From Pseudomonadota bacterium (lineage in GTDB: Bacteria; Myxococcota; Myxococcia; Myxococcales; Myxococcaceae): DNA of 64,000 nucleotides. A program made the position numbers and the translations under genes. Location: NCBI GenBank assembly GCA_023426545.1, contig JAFAAN010000087.1, positions 56,042 through 120,041 on the forward strand, in the 5' to 3' direction. Positions 25,938 to 34,155 of this stretch are shown in pieces (position 1 is the stretch's first letter; every line of letters begins with the position of its first letter). The notes below the pieces were generated by a model. That model was given only the letters and a program-made list of their open reading frames with translations. It was not told where the DNA came from and searched no databases.

Positions 25938-28733
25938 GTGGCACGCGGCGTCAGCATGACGCGCCAGCTCGGCCTGGTGGCCCTGTGCGCCGTCGCCGCC
26001 TGGGCTTGTGAGCCCGGAGCACGTCCGCCCACACCGGGGAGCGCGAACACCCCACCCCGCCTCGCGCTCCGCCCGCTGTCGGACGCCTCCGCCCTGCGCG
26101 TGGGGCAGCCCCTGGCATTCGAGGCGACGGTGGAGGACGCGGAGGACGGCGCCTCGCTGGCCGCCAGCGTGCTGTGGGTGTCCTCCGTCGAGGGCCAGCT
26201 CGCGCGGGGCGCACGGCCCACCCTCGTCTTCCGCGAGGCGGGCGAGCAACGCCTGACCGCCTCGGTGGTGGACGCCGGGGGACTGGCCGCGAGCGCCTCC
26301 CTCCCCCTGAACATCCTGGCGCTGGGCGCGCCCGTGACCACCGTGCTCCGGCCAGCCTCTGGCAGCAGCTTCAATCTCGGGGAGATGCTGGACCTGGAGT
26401 GCGAGGCCCTGACGGAGCGGGGCGCACGGCTCCAGGGCCGCGCCGTCCAGTGGGCATCCGACCTGTCCGGTCCACTGCCCGAGGGCGACGTGGTGCGGGC
26501 GACGCTGTCGGTCGCGGGCGAGGACACCCTCCGCTGCACGGCGATGGACCCCGACACCGGCGTCTCCGCCACGGCCACCGTGCGCGTCACCGTGCGCGCC
26601 ACGCGCGCGCCCAGCGTGCGCATCACCCGGCCCGAGGCGACCGAGGTCTTCGTGAAGCCCGGCGAGGCCCCACCCCACGGCACCACCGTCCGCTTCCGGG
26701 CCACCGCCCAGGACTTCGACGCCGAAGGCGGGCCGGGCAACCTGGACGGCGCCGTGGAGTGGACGCTGGCTCCGGAAGGGCCTCCGCTGGGAAGGGGCCC
26801 GGCGCTGACCCATGCCTTTACCGCGCCCGGCGACTACACGGTGACGGCGCGGGTGGTGGACAGCCAGGGCTACACCGCCATGGACAGCGTGCGCGTGCGG
26901 CTCGTCAACAACCTGCCCCCGCGGTGCGAGATGGGGCTGCCCACCAGCGAGCGCCCGCGCCTCCGCCTCGGCGTGCCGAGCCCGCTGCGCGCCCGGTGCG
27001 TGGACCCGGAGACGGAGCAGCCGCTGCCGCCCTTCTGGACGACGAGCGCGGAGCCCATGCCCCTCGGCGCGGGCGAGTCCCTCAGCGCCGTGTTGTCCGT
27101 GGCCGGGGCCCAGGTGCTGTCCGCTTGCGCGGCCGACCCCGACGACCCGGCGCTGCAGGGCTGCGTGGAGCGGCCGGTGCGCGTCATGGTCAACTCAGTG
27201 CCCACGGGCTGCGCCATCCAGGCCCCGCTCCCGGACGCCGTGGTGAACGCGGGCGTGCCGCTGGCGCTCGTGGGCTCGGCCTCGGACGCCGAGGACACCC
27301 GGGCGGACCTGCGCTTCACGTGGATGTCCTCACGGGATGGCGCGCTCGCCCAGGGCCCGAGCACGTCCACCGCGCGGCTGTCCACGCCCGGGCGCCACGT
27401 GCTGACGCTCACCGCGACCGACCCATGGGGCCTGGCCTGCGCGGCCACCGTGGCCGTGAATGTCCAGGGCGCGCCCCAGGTGCGGGTGGAGAGCGCCCTG
27501 CAAGCGCCCCTCGACTGCGGCCGGGTGCCCTGCGTTGCGGGGCAGCCCGTCCTCCTCACCGGCTACGCGCGGGCCGAGCCGCCACCGGACGCCATCGCCG
27601 AGTTGAGCTGGCTGGACAGCCTCGCGGGCCCCCTGCTCTCCGTCACGCTGCCGCCGGTGCCCACCGCGACGCTCGCCCTCCCACGCGCGGGAAGGCACAC
27701 GACGGTGTTGACGGCCCGGACCCCAGGGGGCGCGGTGGGCCGGGCCGCGACCTCCTTCACGGTGCTCCCCCCGGGGCACACACAGCTCATGGAGGACGTA
27801 CCGGGTGCCCAGCGGCCAGTGGTGGCACTGGCGCCTACCGAGGATGGGCTCCGCCATGCCGATGGCCGGTCGCTATGGGTGTACGCGGAGCCGGCCTCCG
27901 TCCCGGCGCTGGCGGTGAGCGCGCCGGCGCTGTCGCTCTTCACCCTGAGGGCTGCATCCGGAGAGACACTCTTCGTGGGCACCGACGGTGGCGGCGTGCA
28001 CCGATGCGTGCGGGGCACCTGTTCGCGCCACGTGGGGGCCATGCTGGGGACGGCGGACGCAGTGGTGACCGCGGTGGCCGCCTGGGAGTGGCCGGACCTG
28101 CTGCTGCTGGGCACGCGCCGGGGACTCATCGTCACGCGCGCGAGCGACCCCGCGGCCGGAGGACGCCCGGGCACGGTGGGCGGGCGCCGCCTGCTGGAGG
28201 GGCGGGAGGTGCGGCAGCTCGCCATCTCTCCGCTGTCCACCCCGGAGCGGGTGACGGTATGGGCCGCCACCTCCGGCGGACTGGCGGAAATCACCCTCTG
28301 GGCGGAGGAGGACTTCGAACCCGGGCTCGCCACCGTCGCGGTGGTGCTCCACGCCTCCCCTGCTGTCCCGGATGACGACGTCCTCTCCGTGGCCGTGGGT
28401 CCGGAGGGCCAGGTGTTCGCCGGCACGCGGAAGGGCTTCAGCGCCCTGGGGCTTCCCGGCCCGGCCCTGCGGGACGCCCCCTGGGGGCTCCAGGACGAGG
28501 AGATTCGCGCCCTCCACTTCGAACGGCAGGCCCAGACGCCGCCCGCGCGAGACATCCTCTGGGCCGGAACGAAGGGAGGGCTTCTGCGCTACGACGTGAC
28601 GGCCGACATCGTCACCCACTTCGGTGTGGAGACCGGACTGCCAGACCCGGACGTGAGCGCCCTCCTCGTGGAGCCCCACGGCTCTCTCTACATCGGCACG
28701 GCCCGGGGCCTCGCGCGCTATCCCTGGGACTGA
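25938..28733 (+). CDS. Large lipoprotein: Ig/PKD-like repeats followed by a beta-propeller
   Basis: The 931-residue precursor (GTG at 25938, AGGG ten bases upstream; an ATG at 25956 is an alternative) has a lipoprotein signal ending in WAC. Residues about 30-620 are five to six Ig/PKD-like domains with recurring PLAFEATVEDAEDG and TPGRHVLTLTATDPWG motifs. Residues about 640-930 form propeller blades resembling two-component-regulator propellers (LLLLGTRRGLI, ILWAGTKGGLLRYD, SLYIGTARGLARYPWD). It is the last gene of the sigma-caspase operon and was read without a frameshift. It is probably a surface binding protein; the ligand is unknown. Confidence 0.85.
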   Translation: MARGVSMTRQLGLVALCAVAAWACEPGARPPTPGSANTPPRLALRPLSDASALRVGQPLAFEATVEDAEDGASLAASVLWVSSVEGQLARGARPTLVFREAGEQRLTASVVDAGGLAASASLPLNILALGAPVTTVLRPASGSSFNLGEMLDLECEALTERGARLQGRAVQWASDLSGPLPEGDVVRATLSVAGEDTLRCTAMDPDTGVSATATVRVTVRATRAPSVRITRPEATEVFVKPGEAPPHGTTVRFRATAQDFDAEGGPGNLDGAVEWTLAPEGPPLGRGPALTHAFTAPGDYTVTARVVDSQGYTAMDSVRVRLVNNLPPRCEMGLPTSERPRLRLGVPSPLRARCVDPETEQPLPPFWTTSAEPMPLGAGESLSAVLSVAGAQVLSACAADPDDPALQGCVERPVRVMVNSVPTGCAIQAPLPDAVVNAGVPLALVGSASDAEDTRADLRFTWMSSRDGALAQGPSTSTARLSTPGRHVLTLTATDPWGLACAATVAVNVQGAPQVRVESALQAPLDCGRVPCVAGQPVLLTGYARAEPPPDAIAELSWLDSLAGPLLSVTLPPVPTATLALPRAGRHTTVLTARTPGGAVGRAATSFTVLPPGHTQLMEDVPGAQRPVVALAPTEDGLRHADGRSLWVYAEPASVPALAVSAPALSLFTLRAASGETLFVGTDGGGVHRCVRGTCSRHVGAMLGTADAVVTAVAAWEWPDLLLLGTRRGLIVTRASDPAAGGRPGTVGGRRLLEGREVRQLAISPLSTPERVTVWAATSGGLAEITLWAEEDFEPGLATVAVVLHASPAVPDDDVLSVAVGPEGQVFAGTRKGFSALGLPGPALRDAPWGLQDEEIRALHFERQAQTPPARDILWAGTKGGLLRYDVTADIVTHFGVETGLPDPDVSALLVEPHGSLYIGTARGLARYPWD

Positions 28734-29461
28734 GCGCTCGGAGCGGGGAGGAGCACCAGCCCCTCCCGCGCGTGCTGATCCACCGTGGCCCGCAGCTCCA
28801 CCTCCGGCATGCCCGTGGCCTCCACCACGTCCGCGAGGGACAGCCCCTCCACCGCCATCTTCAGCACCAGCAAGGCGGGAGGCGTGGCGGCCATGTGGAA
28901 GGTCTTCAGTTGCTCCGGGTGCCGCCACAGCAGCGCCAGCTCCGCCCCAACCTCCGGAGACGCGGGGCGCCCTCTGGCGCGCACGTAGGCACAGAGGCGG
29001 TAGTCATGCTCGAGCACCACCAGCGTGGGGTTGGCCGTCAGCCGCTCGACGCACCCGGGGACTTCGTCCTCGGCGGCGTACACCGCGAAGTCCGTCCACT
29101 CGAAGCGCGCCAGGGCCGGGACGAAGGGCGCCAGGGCGCGCCTGTCCGCCGTGTCGGCGATGAACGCGGGAAAGCCCTCGCACAGGTGGTTCAGCTCATG
29201 GTGCCGCGCGGGCCGCGTCTGCGTGAAGTCCTCCACCAGCGTGTCCCACGCCCCCTGCCCCACCGCCTTGCGCGTCAGTGGGAACACCTTCTCCAGCGCC
29301 GTGCGCACGTGGCCCCGCACGAAGTCGCCGTAGAGCGCCACGCGCTCACGCGGCGCATCCCAACCCGGGTGCCGCGCATATAGCGCGGCGAGGGACTCCT
29401 GGCCGGGCCGGGCGAGGTACGCCCCCATGCCGTCGAAGAAGTCACGGAGCGAGGGCTTCAT
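28718..29461 (-). CDS. HvfC/BufC-like partner protein (DUF2063, DNA-binding-domain-named family)
   Basis: The 247-residue protein matches the HvfC/BufC N-terminal family, with its typical start (LRDFFDGMGAYLARPG), the YARHPGWDAPRERVALY segment and the DFTQTRPARHHELNHLCEGFPAF block. A C-terminal winged-helix-like half contains LSLADVVEATGMPEVEL. These proteins form a complex with the MNIO enzyme and are needed to modify the precursor; the older 'DNA-binding' label is not supported. The start overlaps the MNIO stop by four bases. The 3' end overlaps the convergent propeller gene by 16 bases. Confidence 0.9.
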   Translation of the reverse strand: MKPSLRDFFDGMGAYLARPGQESLAALYARHPGWDAPRERVALYGDFVRGHVRTALEKVFPLTRKAVGQGAWDTLVEDFTQTRPARHHELNHLCEGFPAFIADTADRRALAPFVPALARFEWTDFAVYAAEDEVPGCVERLTANPTLVVLEHDYRLCAYVRARGRPASPEVGAELALLWRHPEQLKTFHMAATPPALLVLKMAVEGLSLADVVEATGMPEVELRATVDQHAREGLVLLPAPSAQSQG

Positions 29462-30306
29462 CGTCCCGGGACCTCCCGCAGCACCGCCCGCGCCGCGTCC
29501 GCCTCGTCGAGCACCGCGTCCAGTGAGGGGATGTCCTGGTCCCACTCGATGAGCGTCGCCACCGGGCCGGTGCGCGCGAGCACGTAGCGGTACAGCGCCC
29601 ATACATCATCGCAGACGCGGTCGCCGTGTGTGTCGATGATGACGTCCGGATAGCGCGTGTGGCCCGCGAGGTGAATCTGCACCACGCGCTCCAGCGGCAG
29701 CGCGTCGATGAAGGCGCGCGCGTCATAACCGTGGTTGAGCGCATTGACGTAGACGTTGTTCACGTCCAGCAACAGGCCGCAGTCCGCCTGCTCGACGACG
29801 TGACGCAGGAAGTCCGCCTCATCGAGCGTGCCGCCGGGCATGCGCGCGTAGTAGCTGGGGTTCTCCAGCAGGAAGGGGCGGCCCACGCGGTCCATCACCT
29901 CCCGCACCCGGGGCACCACGTGCTCCACCGCCGCCTCGCTGAAAGGCAGCGGCAGCAGGTCATGCAGGTACACGCCGTCCAGGCGCGAGTAGCAGAGGTG
30001 GTCCGAGAAGAAGGGCGCGTCCACCCGCTTCACCAGCGCCGTGAGGCCGCGGACGTAGTCTTCGTCCAGCGCGTCCGGACCGCCGATGTTCAACCCCACG
30101 CCGTGGGGCAGCACGGGCCACCGCTCCGCGCAGGCGTCCAACGCGCGCTGCGAGCGTCCCCCGAGCGTCAGGAAGTTCTCCGGGATGAGCTCCACCCAGT
30201 CGAGCGCCCGGTCCGTGCGGGGCAGCTCCGAGTAGAAGCTCCGCCGAAGACCGATGCCCGCTCCCAGCGGCTTCAAGCCATGTCGCTGTGCATACGTCAC
30301 CACCAC
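29458..30306 (-). CDS. MNIO family (DUF692) multinuclear non-haem iron oxidase, BufB/HvfB-like
   Basis: The 282-residue TIM-barrel protein has the MNIO family blocks: ELIPENFL, HGVGLNIG, APFFSDHLCYS, LLENPSYYA, LLLDVNNVYVN, IHLAGH and IDTHG. These hold the His, Asp, Asn and Glu ligands for a two- or three-iron centre. Relatives (HvfB, BufB, MbnB) oxidise cysteines in peptide precursors to oxazolone-thioamides or thiooxazoles. The first of three consecutive GTG codons at 30306 was chosen because AGAGG lies nine bases upstream. The adjacent precursor carries GSCG repeats, the expected substrate. Confidence 0.93.
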   Translation of the reverse strand: MVVTYAQRHGLKPLGAGIGLRRSFYSELPRTDRALDWVELIPENFLTLGGRSQRALDACAERWPVLPHGVGLNIGGPDALDEDYVRGLTALVKRVDAPFFSDHLCYSRLDGVYLHDLLPLPFSEAAVEHVVPRVREVMDRVGRPFLLENPSYYARMPGGTLDEADFLRHVVEQADCGLLLDVNNVYVNALNHGYDARAFIDALPLERVVQIHLAGHTRYPDVIIDTHGDRVCDDVWALYRYVLARTGPVATLIEWDQDIPSLDAVLDEADAARAVLREVPGR

Positions 30307-30338
30307 GGCGGCAGACCTCTCGGGGAGCGAAGAACAAC

Positions 30339-30370
30339 CCGGGCGGCGGCGGACATTTCCGGCCGCCCGG
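30339..30370 (-). other. GC-rich stem-loop between precursor and MNIO gene
   Basis: Eight bases (30339-30346) pair perfectly with 30363-30370, with a further short inner stem (30350-30352 with 30359-30361), in the 108-base gap between the precursor stop and the MNIO start. On the minus strand the hairpin is followed by GTTGTTCTTC rather than a T-run. It could be a partial terminator or RNA stabiliser that lets the precursor be made in excess of the enzyme. Confidence 0.5.
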
Positions 30371-30414
30371 ATGCCGCGGGGCCCGGCCATCGCCAGGCCC
30401 CGGCGCGGCGGAAA

Positions 30415-30660
30415 CTACTCCTTCTTCTGGCCGCCGCAGGAGCCAGCGCCGCACGAGCCGGCGCCACAGCTACCCTCGGCGCCCTTCTCCTCGGTCGCGG
30501 CGGGGGCGGCCTCCTGCGAATCCGTCGCGCCGCTGCTCTCGGCGCCCGTCTCCTCCGTCGTGGCGGGCTCGACTTCCGCGGACTTCTTCGTGGCGCAGCC
30601 GGTCGCCAGCGCGGCCAGGGAGAGGGTGCCGACAACCGCTGCAAGAGCCTTGACGTTCAT
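30415..30660 (-). CDS. RiPP precursor lipoprotein with three GSCG repeats (BufA/HvfA-like)
   Basis: The ATG at 30660 has AAGGAAG nine bases upstream. The 81-residue product has a signal peptide with a lipobox (LATGC at about residues 18-22), an acidic Glu/Thr/Ala spacer, and a C-terminal core EGSCGAGSCGAGSCGG followed by QKKE. The repeated (G)SCG units are the hallmark of HvfA/BufA-type substrates of MNIO enzymes, and the MNIO and HvfC-like genes follow immediately. Relatives use Sec signal peptides for periplasmic copper-binding metallophores. A lipid-anchored version is unusual. The core cysteines, not the lipobox cysteine, are the expected modification sites. Confidence 0.85.
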   Translation of the reverse strand: MNVKALAAVVGTLSLAALATGCATKKSAEVEPATTEETGAESSGATDSQEAAPAATEEKGAEGSCGAGSCGAGSCGGQKKE

Positions 30661-30716
30661 GACTGGGTACTTCCTTTCGATACTGCGTGGGGGGAATGTG
30701 GAGGCCGCGGATGCAT

Positions 30717-32159
30717 TCAAGGTGTTTTGCCGTGGCTGCGCCGACCGACCACCGAATCACGCAACAGACTGTCTCGGGCTGGAACCAGCGAGACGCCGTT
30801 GGGTCCATCCTGGACACCGAGCGCTTCTAGCAGACCCGCCTGCTCCGCAAAAGCGGGCTGCCGCAAGTGCCGCTCCAGCAGAGCATTGAATAGTGGCTGT
30901 CCGGCAACGGCATCCACCGCCGCGCCAAAGCCCCCCAAGGTGGAGGAGGCGCCGCGCCGGGCGAGCAGCTCCAGGACGTCATCCAGACCGCGCGTGTTTC
31001 CAGTGATACGGCGCAATTCCACATCGAGATGCAACGCGAACAGCGCCCCCGTCCAATAGACAGCGAGCGAGAAACTATCATGAGACACGGCCTCCGCCAT
31101 GGAGCGTGCGTCATGGCCCTCGAGTCCGCGGGCGAAACCACCCACCAGCTCCGCCCAGGCCCGCGGCGCGTCCTGGCGTCCGGAGCGGGCGCGCGCGACC
31201 TCGGTGTAGTAGGTGGCCAGCCCCTCCGTCAGCCACGGCACGCGGGGGATGAGGACCGGGTGGGCCAGATGCAACATCTCATGGACAGCCACCCAGTCCC
31301 GCTCGAAGTCAGACGCCCGCGCCTCCTGCCCCACGCTGATGGAGATGCTGGGCGGTGAGCTCCAGCGCACCATCCCGAAGACACTGGGGCCCGGGTGTCC
31401 CGGCACGGGGATGACGCGCACGGTGATGCGCGGATGCGGGAAGGCGCGCCGGACGGTGCGGACCTCCTCGGCCGCCTTCCCGAGCCACGTACACACCGCG
31501 GCGTCGCTCAGGTGTGTGAAGTGCCCGAGGATGGCCACGTCCACCACCGCGTCCGGCAGCCGCACCTGGCATCTGCGCCCGCCGAAGCCATGGAAGCCCG
31601 AATCCACCAGGTCCTCGGCGCGCAGCTGGTACACGCCATTCTCTCCGGGCGACCACGGCAGCAGGGCCTCGGCCCCGGAGAGGGTGAGCTCCACGCGCAT
31701 CCCCGGCTCCACCACCAGGGGCCGGATGAGATAGGCGCGGCCCGCGACGTGGCGCGCGTCGCCCTCCCCCGAGCCCTGGAAGAAATCCGGGCCCCGCTCG
31801 CGGATGGCCGCATCCAGCGCGTAGCGGTAGCGCAGGAAGCGGATCCCCCGAGGGAGCGACACGCGGCCGTCCCGCACCTCCAGCGTGCGGACGCCGCCAT
31901 CCTCGTGGTGCGCCGACACCGTCTTCACGGCCCCCGGCTGGCTGAAGAGAAACTCGCGCGGAGCCCCCTGGACCAGCACCACCTCCACGTCCAGCGCGTG
32001 CTCGGGGACCCGGACGTAGGTGAGGTGGTAGCGCAGCGCCGCCGGCTCCACCGCGGGGCGCCTCCGCGCCGCTGGCTGACACGCCGCGAGCGCCAGGCCG
32101 AGCCCGATGACGGCGGCGGCGAAGAACCACGGCGGCGACCGTCCATGCACAGCCCTCAT
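30717..32159 (-). CDS. Gluzincin (M61-like) metallopeptidase-type lipoprotein
   Basis: The 480-residue precursor has a lipoprotein signal ending in LALAAC. After a beta-rich N-terminal half (to about residue 215), it has the zinc motif HEMLH (about 288-292) and a downstream LTEGLATYYTE that provides the third glutamate ligand, as in M1/M61 gluzincins. The C-terminal helical part resembles that of M61 glycyl aminopeptidases. It is the gene immediately upstream of the RiPP precursor on the same strand (56-base gap), but the spacing and the precursor's own good ribosome-binding site make co-transcription uncertain. A role in precursor processing is speculation. Confidence 0.85.
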   Translation of the reverse strand: MRAVHGRSPPWFFAAAVIGLGLALAACQPAARRRPAVEPAALRYHLTYVRVPEHALDVEVVLVQGAPREFLFSQPGAVKTVSAHHEDGGVRTLEVRDGRVSLPRGIRFLRYRYALDAAIRERGPDFFQGSGEGDARHVAGRAYLIRPLVVEPGMRVELTLSGAEALLPWSPGENGVYQLRAEDLVDSGFHGFGGRRCQVRLPDAVVDVAILGHFTHLSDAAVCTWLGKAAEEVRTVRRAFPHPRITVRVIPVPGHPGPSVFGMVRWSSPPSISISVGQEARASDFERDWVAVHEMLHLAHPVLIPRVPWLTEGLATYYTEVARARSGRQDAPRAWAELVGGFARGLEGHDARSMAEAVSHDSFSLAVYWTGALFALHLDVELRRITGNTRGLDDVLELLARRGASSTLGGFGAAVDAVAGQPLFNALLERHLRQPAFAEQAGLLEALGVQDGPNGVSLVPARDSLLRDSVVGRRSHGKTP

Positions 32160-32569
32160 CGCGGTGGCAGCCTGCCCCAGGGCGCGCCGGACGTGAACCC
32201 CCTGCGCGCCGCGCGAGGAGCAGGGCGCAGATCGCCGACAGCCCCGCCTCTGGCTTGTAAATCGACGCTTCCGCGTTTACCAAAGGTGGCGCCGCGGTTG
32301 CTGCGATGCATCAGTAAATGTTTGACAGGACGCGCCAGGGGCCAGGGCGCTCGACCGGCTGCATGCCCTGGAGTGCAGCGATTCCGTGGGGTTGGAGTCA
32401 CTGCTATCCTACACTCCGCCTCCGGGGCAGCAGGCCCGTCGCCAGGCCGACAGGGGCTCTCGGGGCAGAACTCCACCATTGCAAATCGGTAAATCGATTT
32501 GCAAAGTGGATGAAGCCCCCGAGCGCGCGCGGCCATCCGCGATCTCAGGTGGCGCCACTGCATCCGGCC
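32160..32569. other. Divergent regulatory region
   Basis: This 410-base gap between divergently transcribed genes contains the palindromic operator at 32479-32504 and a degenerate related site near 32255-32283 (TTGTAAATCG, one mismatch from the operator half-site). A TTGACA-like hexamer occurs at about 32333-32338, with no obvious -10 partner. I see no gene in it. Confidence 0.6.
32479..32504. promoter_or_regulatory. Palindromic operator of the XRE/ScfR-family regulator
   Basis: A perfect 10-base inverted repeat, TTGCAAATCG (32479-32488) and CGATTTGCAA (32495-32504), is separated by GTAAAT. It lies 65 bases upstream of the regulator start. The TTTGCAAA-like half-site matches what is known for this family (RamB in Corynebacterium, PrpR in Mycobacterium). 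I infer autoregulation; which promoter elements it overlaps is not clear. Confidence 0.75.
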
Positions 32570-34147
32570 ATGAACGACAACGCACTGAACGCCAACGTGG
32601 GCCTGAAGCTTCGGGGACTGCGCCTTGCCCGGAACATCAAGCAAGCAGACGCCGCCAAGGACCTGGGCGTTTCCCCGGCGTACCTGAACCTCATCGAGAA
32701 GGGGAAGCGGGTCATGCCCTTCCCCCTGCTCTGGAAGGCCCTGCGCTACTTCGACCAGGACCCCGAGCAGTTCATGTCCACGCTGGGCGAGGGCCGCGTG
32801 GACGAAGCGCTCGCGAAGCTGCTGGACGAGCCGCTCCTCAAGAGCCTCGACATCGACCCGGAGTCGCTCCAGTCCCTGTCGGCGGAGCCCAAGCTCGCGG
32901 GCACCGTGGCGGCGCTCTTCAACCTCTACAAGAACACGCGCACGCAGCTGGAGAACGTGCTGGCGCAGCTCAACGTCGAGGAGCGCTCGCGCGCCCAGGG
33001 CGGCCCCGCGCACGGCATGGCCCCGGGCGTGCGCTTCGACTACTCGCCCTTCGACGAGGTCAGCGACTTCCTGGAGAAGCACCGCAACTACTTCCCGGAG
33101 CTGGAGGAGCAGGCGGACGCGCTGCGCCGCGACGTGCGCCTGGAGCGGCAGCTCACCAGCGGTCAGCTCATCCGGCTCCTGGAGGAGCGCTACGGCTACC
33201 GCGTCCTGTTCGACGACCCGTCCCCCACCGGCTCGTCCGTGGTGCGGCGGCTGGACCCGGAGGAGCGGACGCTGACGCTGTCTCCCTTCCTCACCGAGCA
33301 GCCCCTGAAGTTCCAGATCGCCGCCTCCATCGGCCTGCTGGTGATGGACCGCGAGAAGCTGCTGGAGCGCGTGCTCGACGCGGGCCGCATGCGCCACGGC
33401 GAGACGCAGCGGCTCATCAAGGTGAACCTGGCCAACTACTTCGCCGGCGCGCTGCTGCTGCCCTACGGAGACTTCTTCAAGGAGGTCCAGCGCACGCGCT
33501 ACGACGTGGAGCTCCTGTCCAGCATCTTCGGCTCCACCTACGAGACGGTGGCGCACCGCCTGTGCAACCTGTCGGACCCGAAGCGGCCCGGGCTGCCCTT
33601 CCACTTCCTGCGCGCGGACATCGCCGGCAACATCTCCAAGCGCTACAGCGGCACCGGCATCCGCTTCGCCACCGGCGGCGGCAGCTGCGCGAAGTGGGCC
33701 GTGCATCTGGCCTTCCTCAACCCGTCGCAGCTGACGCGGCAGTACTCCATCATGCCGGACGGCACGGCCTACTTCTGCTTCGCCAAGGTGCAGCTCCAGC
33801 CCATCGAGGGCTCCATCGTCAAGGGCACCGCGTACTCCATCGGCCTGGGCACCCACGCGGAGAACGCCAAGTACCTGGCCTATGGCCTGCCCATGACGGA
33901 CCTGCGCAAGGACGCCATCCCCTCCGGCATCTCCTGCCGCTTCTGCGAGCGCACCGACTGCAACCAGCGCGCGGCGGCCAGCTACCGCTTCGCCTTCGCC
34001 TTCGACGAGTACACGAAGAAGGACTGCTTCTTTTCGCCCATCCTCGTCCACGAGAAGGCCGACAAGCACACCAACGGCTCTGTCGGGAGCGAGAAGGATG
34101 ATTCGTTGGACAAGACCTCCCGCCGCCGCAAGGGTGGCGACGCCTGA
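32570..34147 (+). CDS. XRE-family acyl-CoA-responsive transcription regulator (ScfR/RamB/PrpR type)
   Basis: The 525-residue protein has an N-terminal XRE helix-turn-helix (LRGLRLARNIKQADAAKDLGVSP, about 12-60), a middle region, an IrrE/ImmA-like domain (about 200-340, with the VNLANYFAGALLLP helix but no HExxH, as in this family) and a C-terminal DUF2083 sensory domain with a CRFCERTDC cysteine cluster near residue 455. Relatives bind acyl-CoAs of short-chain fatty acids and control propionate or acetate metabolism genes. An in-frame ATG further upstream is possible. The TPR gene starts nine bases downstream, so the two are likely an operon. Confidence 0.9.
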   Translation: MNDNALNANVGLKLRGLRLARNIKQADAAKDLGVSPAYLNLIEKGKRVMPFPLLWKALRYFDQDPEQFMSTLGEGRVDEALAKLLDEPLLKSLDIDPESLQSLSAEPKLAGTVAALFNLYKNTRTQLENVLAQLNVEERSRAQGGPAHGMAPGVRFDYSPFDEVSDFLEKHRNYFPELEEQADALRRDVRLERQLTSGQLIRLLEERYGYRVLFDDPSPTGSSVVRRLDPEERTLTLSPFLTEQPLKFQIAASIGLLVMDREKLLERVLDAGRMRHGETQRLIKVNLANYFAGALLLPYGDFFKEVQRTRYDVELLSSIFGSTYETVAHRLCNLSDPKRPGLPFHFLRADIAGNISKRYSGTGIRFATGGGSCAKWAVHLAFLNPSQLTRQYSIMPDGTAYFCFAKVQLQPIEGSIVKGTAYSIGLGTHAENAKYLAYGLPMTDLRKDAIPSGISCRFCERTDCNQRAAASYRFAFAFDEYTKKDCFFSPILVHEKADKHTNGSVGSEKDDSLDKTSRRRKGGDA

Positions 34148-34155
34148 GGCCAGAC

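Noticed and set aside
30415..30720. Longer version of the RiPP precursor starting at 30720
   Set aside because: The ATG at 30660 has a clear AAGGAAG site and directly opens the signal peptide; the extra 20 residues have no site and precede the lipobox signal.
32156..34069. A 637-residue minus-strand ORF opposite the XRE regulator
   Set aside because: Antisense shadow without ribosome-binding site; it runs through the divergent regulatory region and operator.
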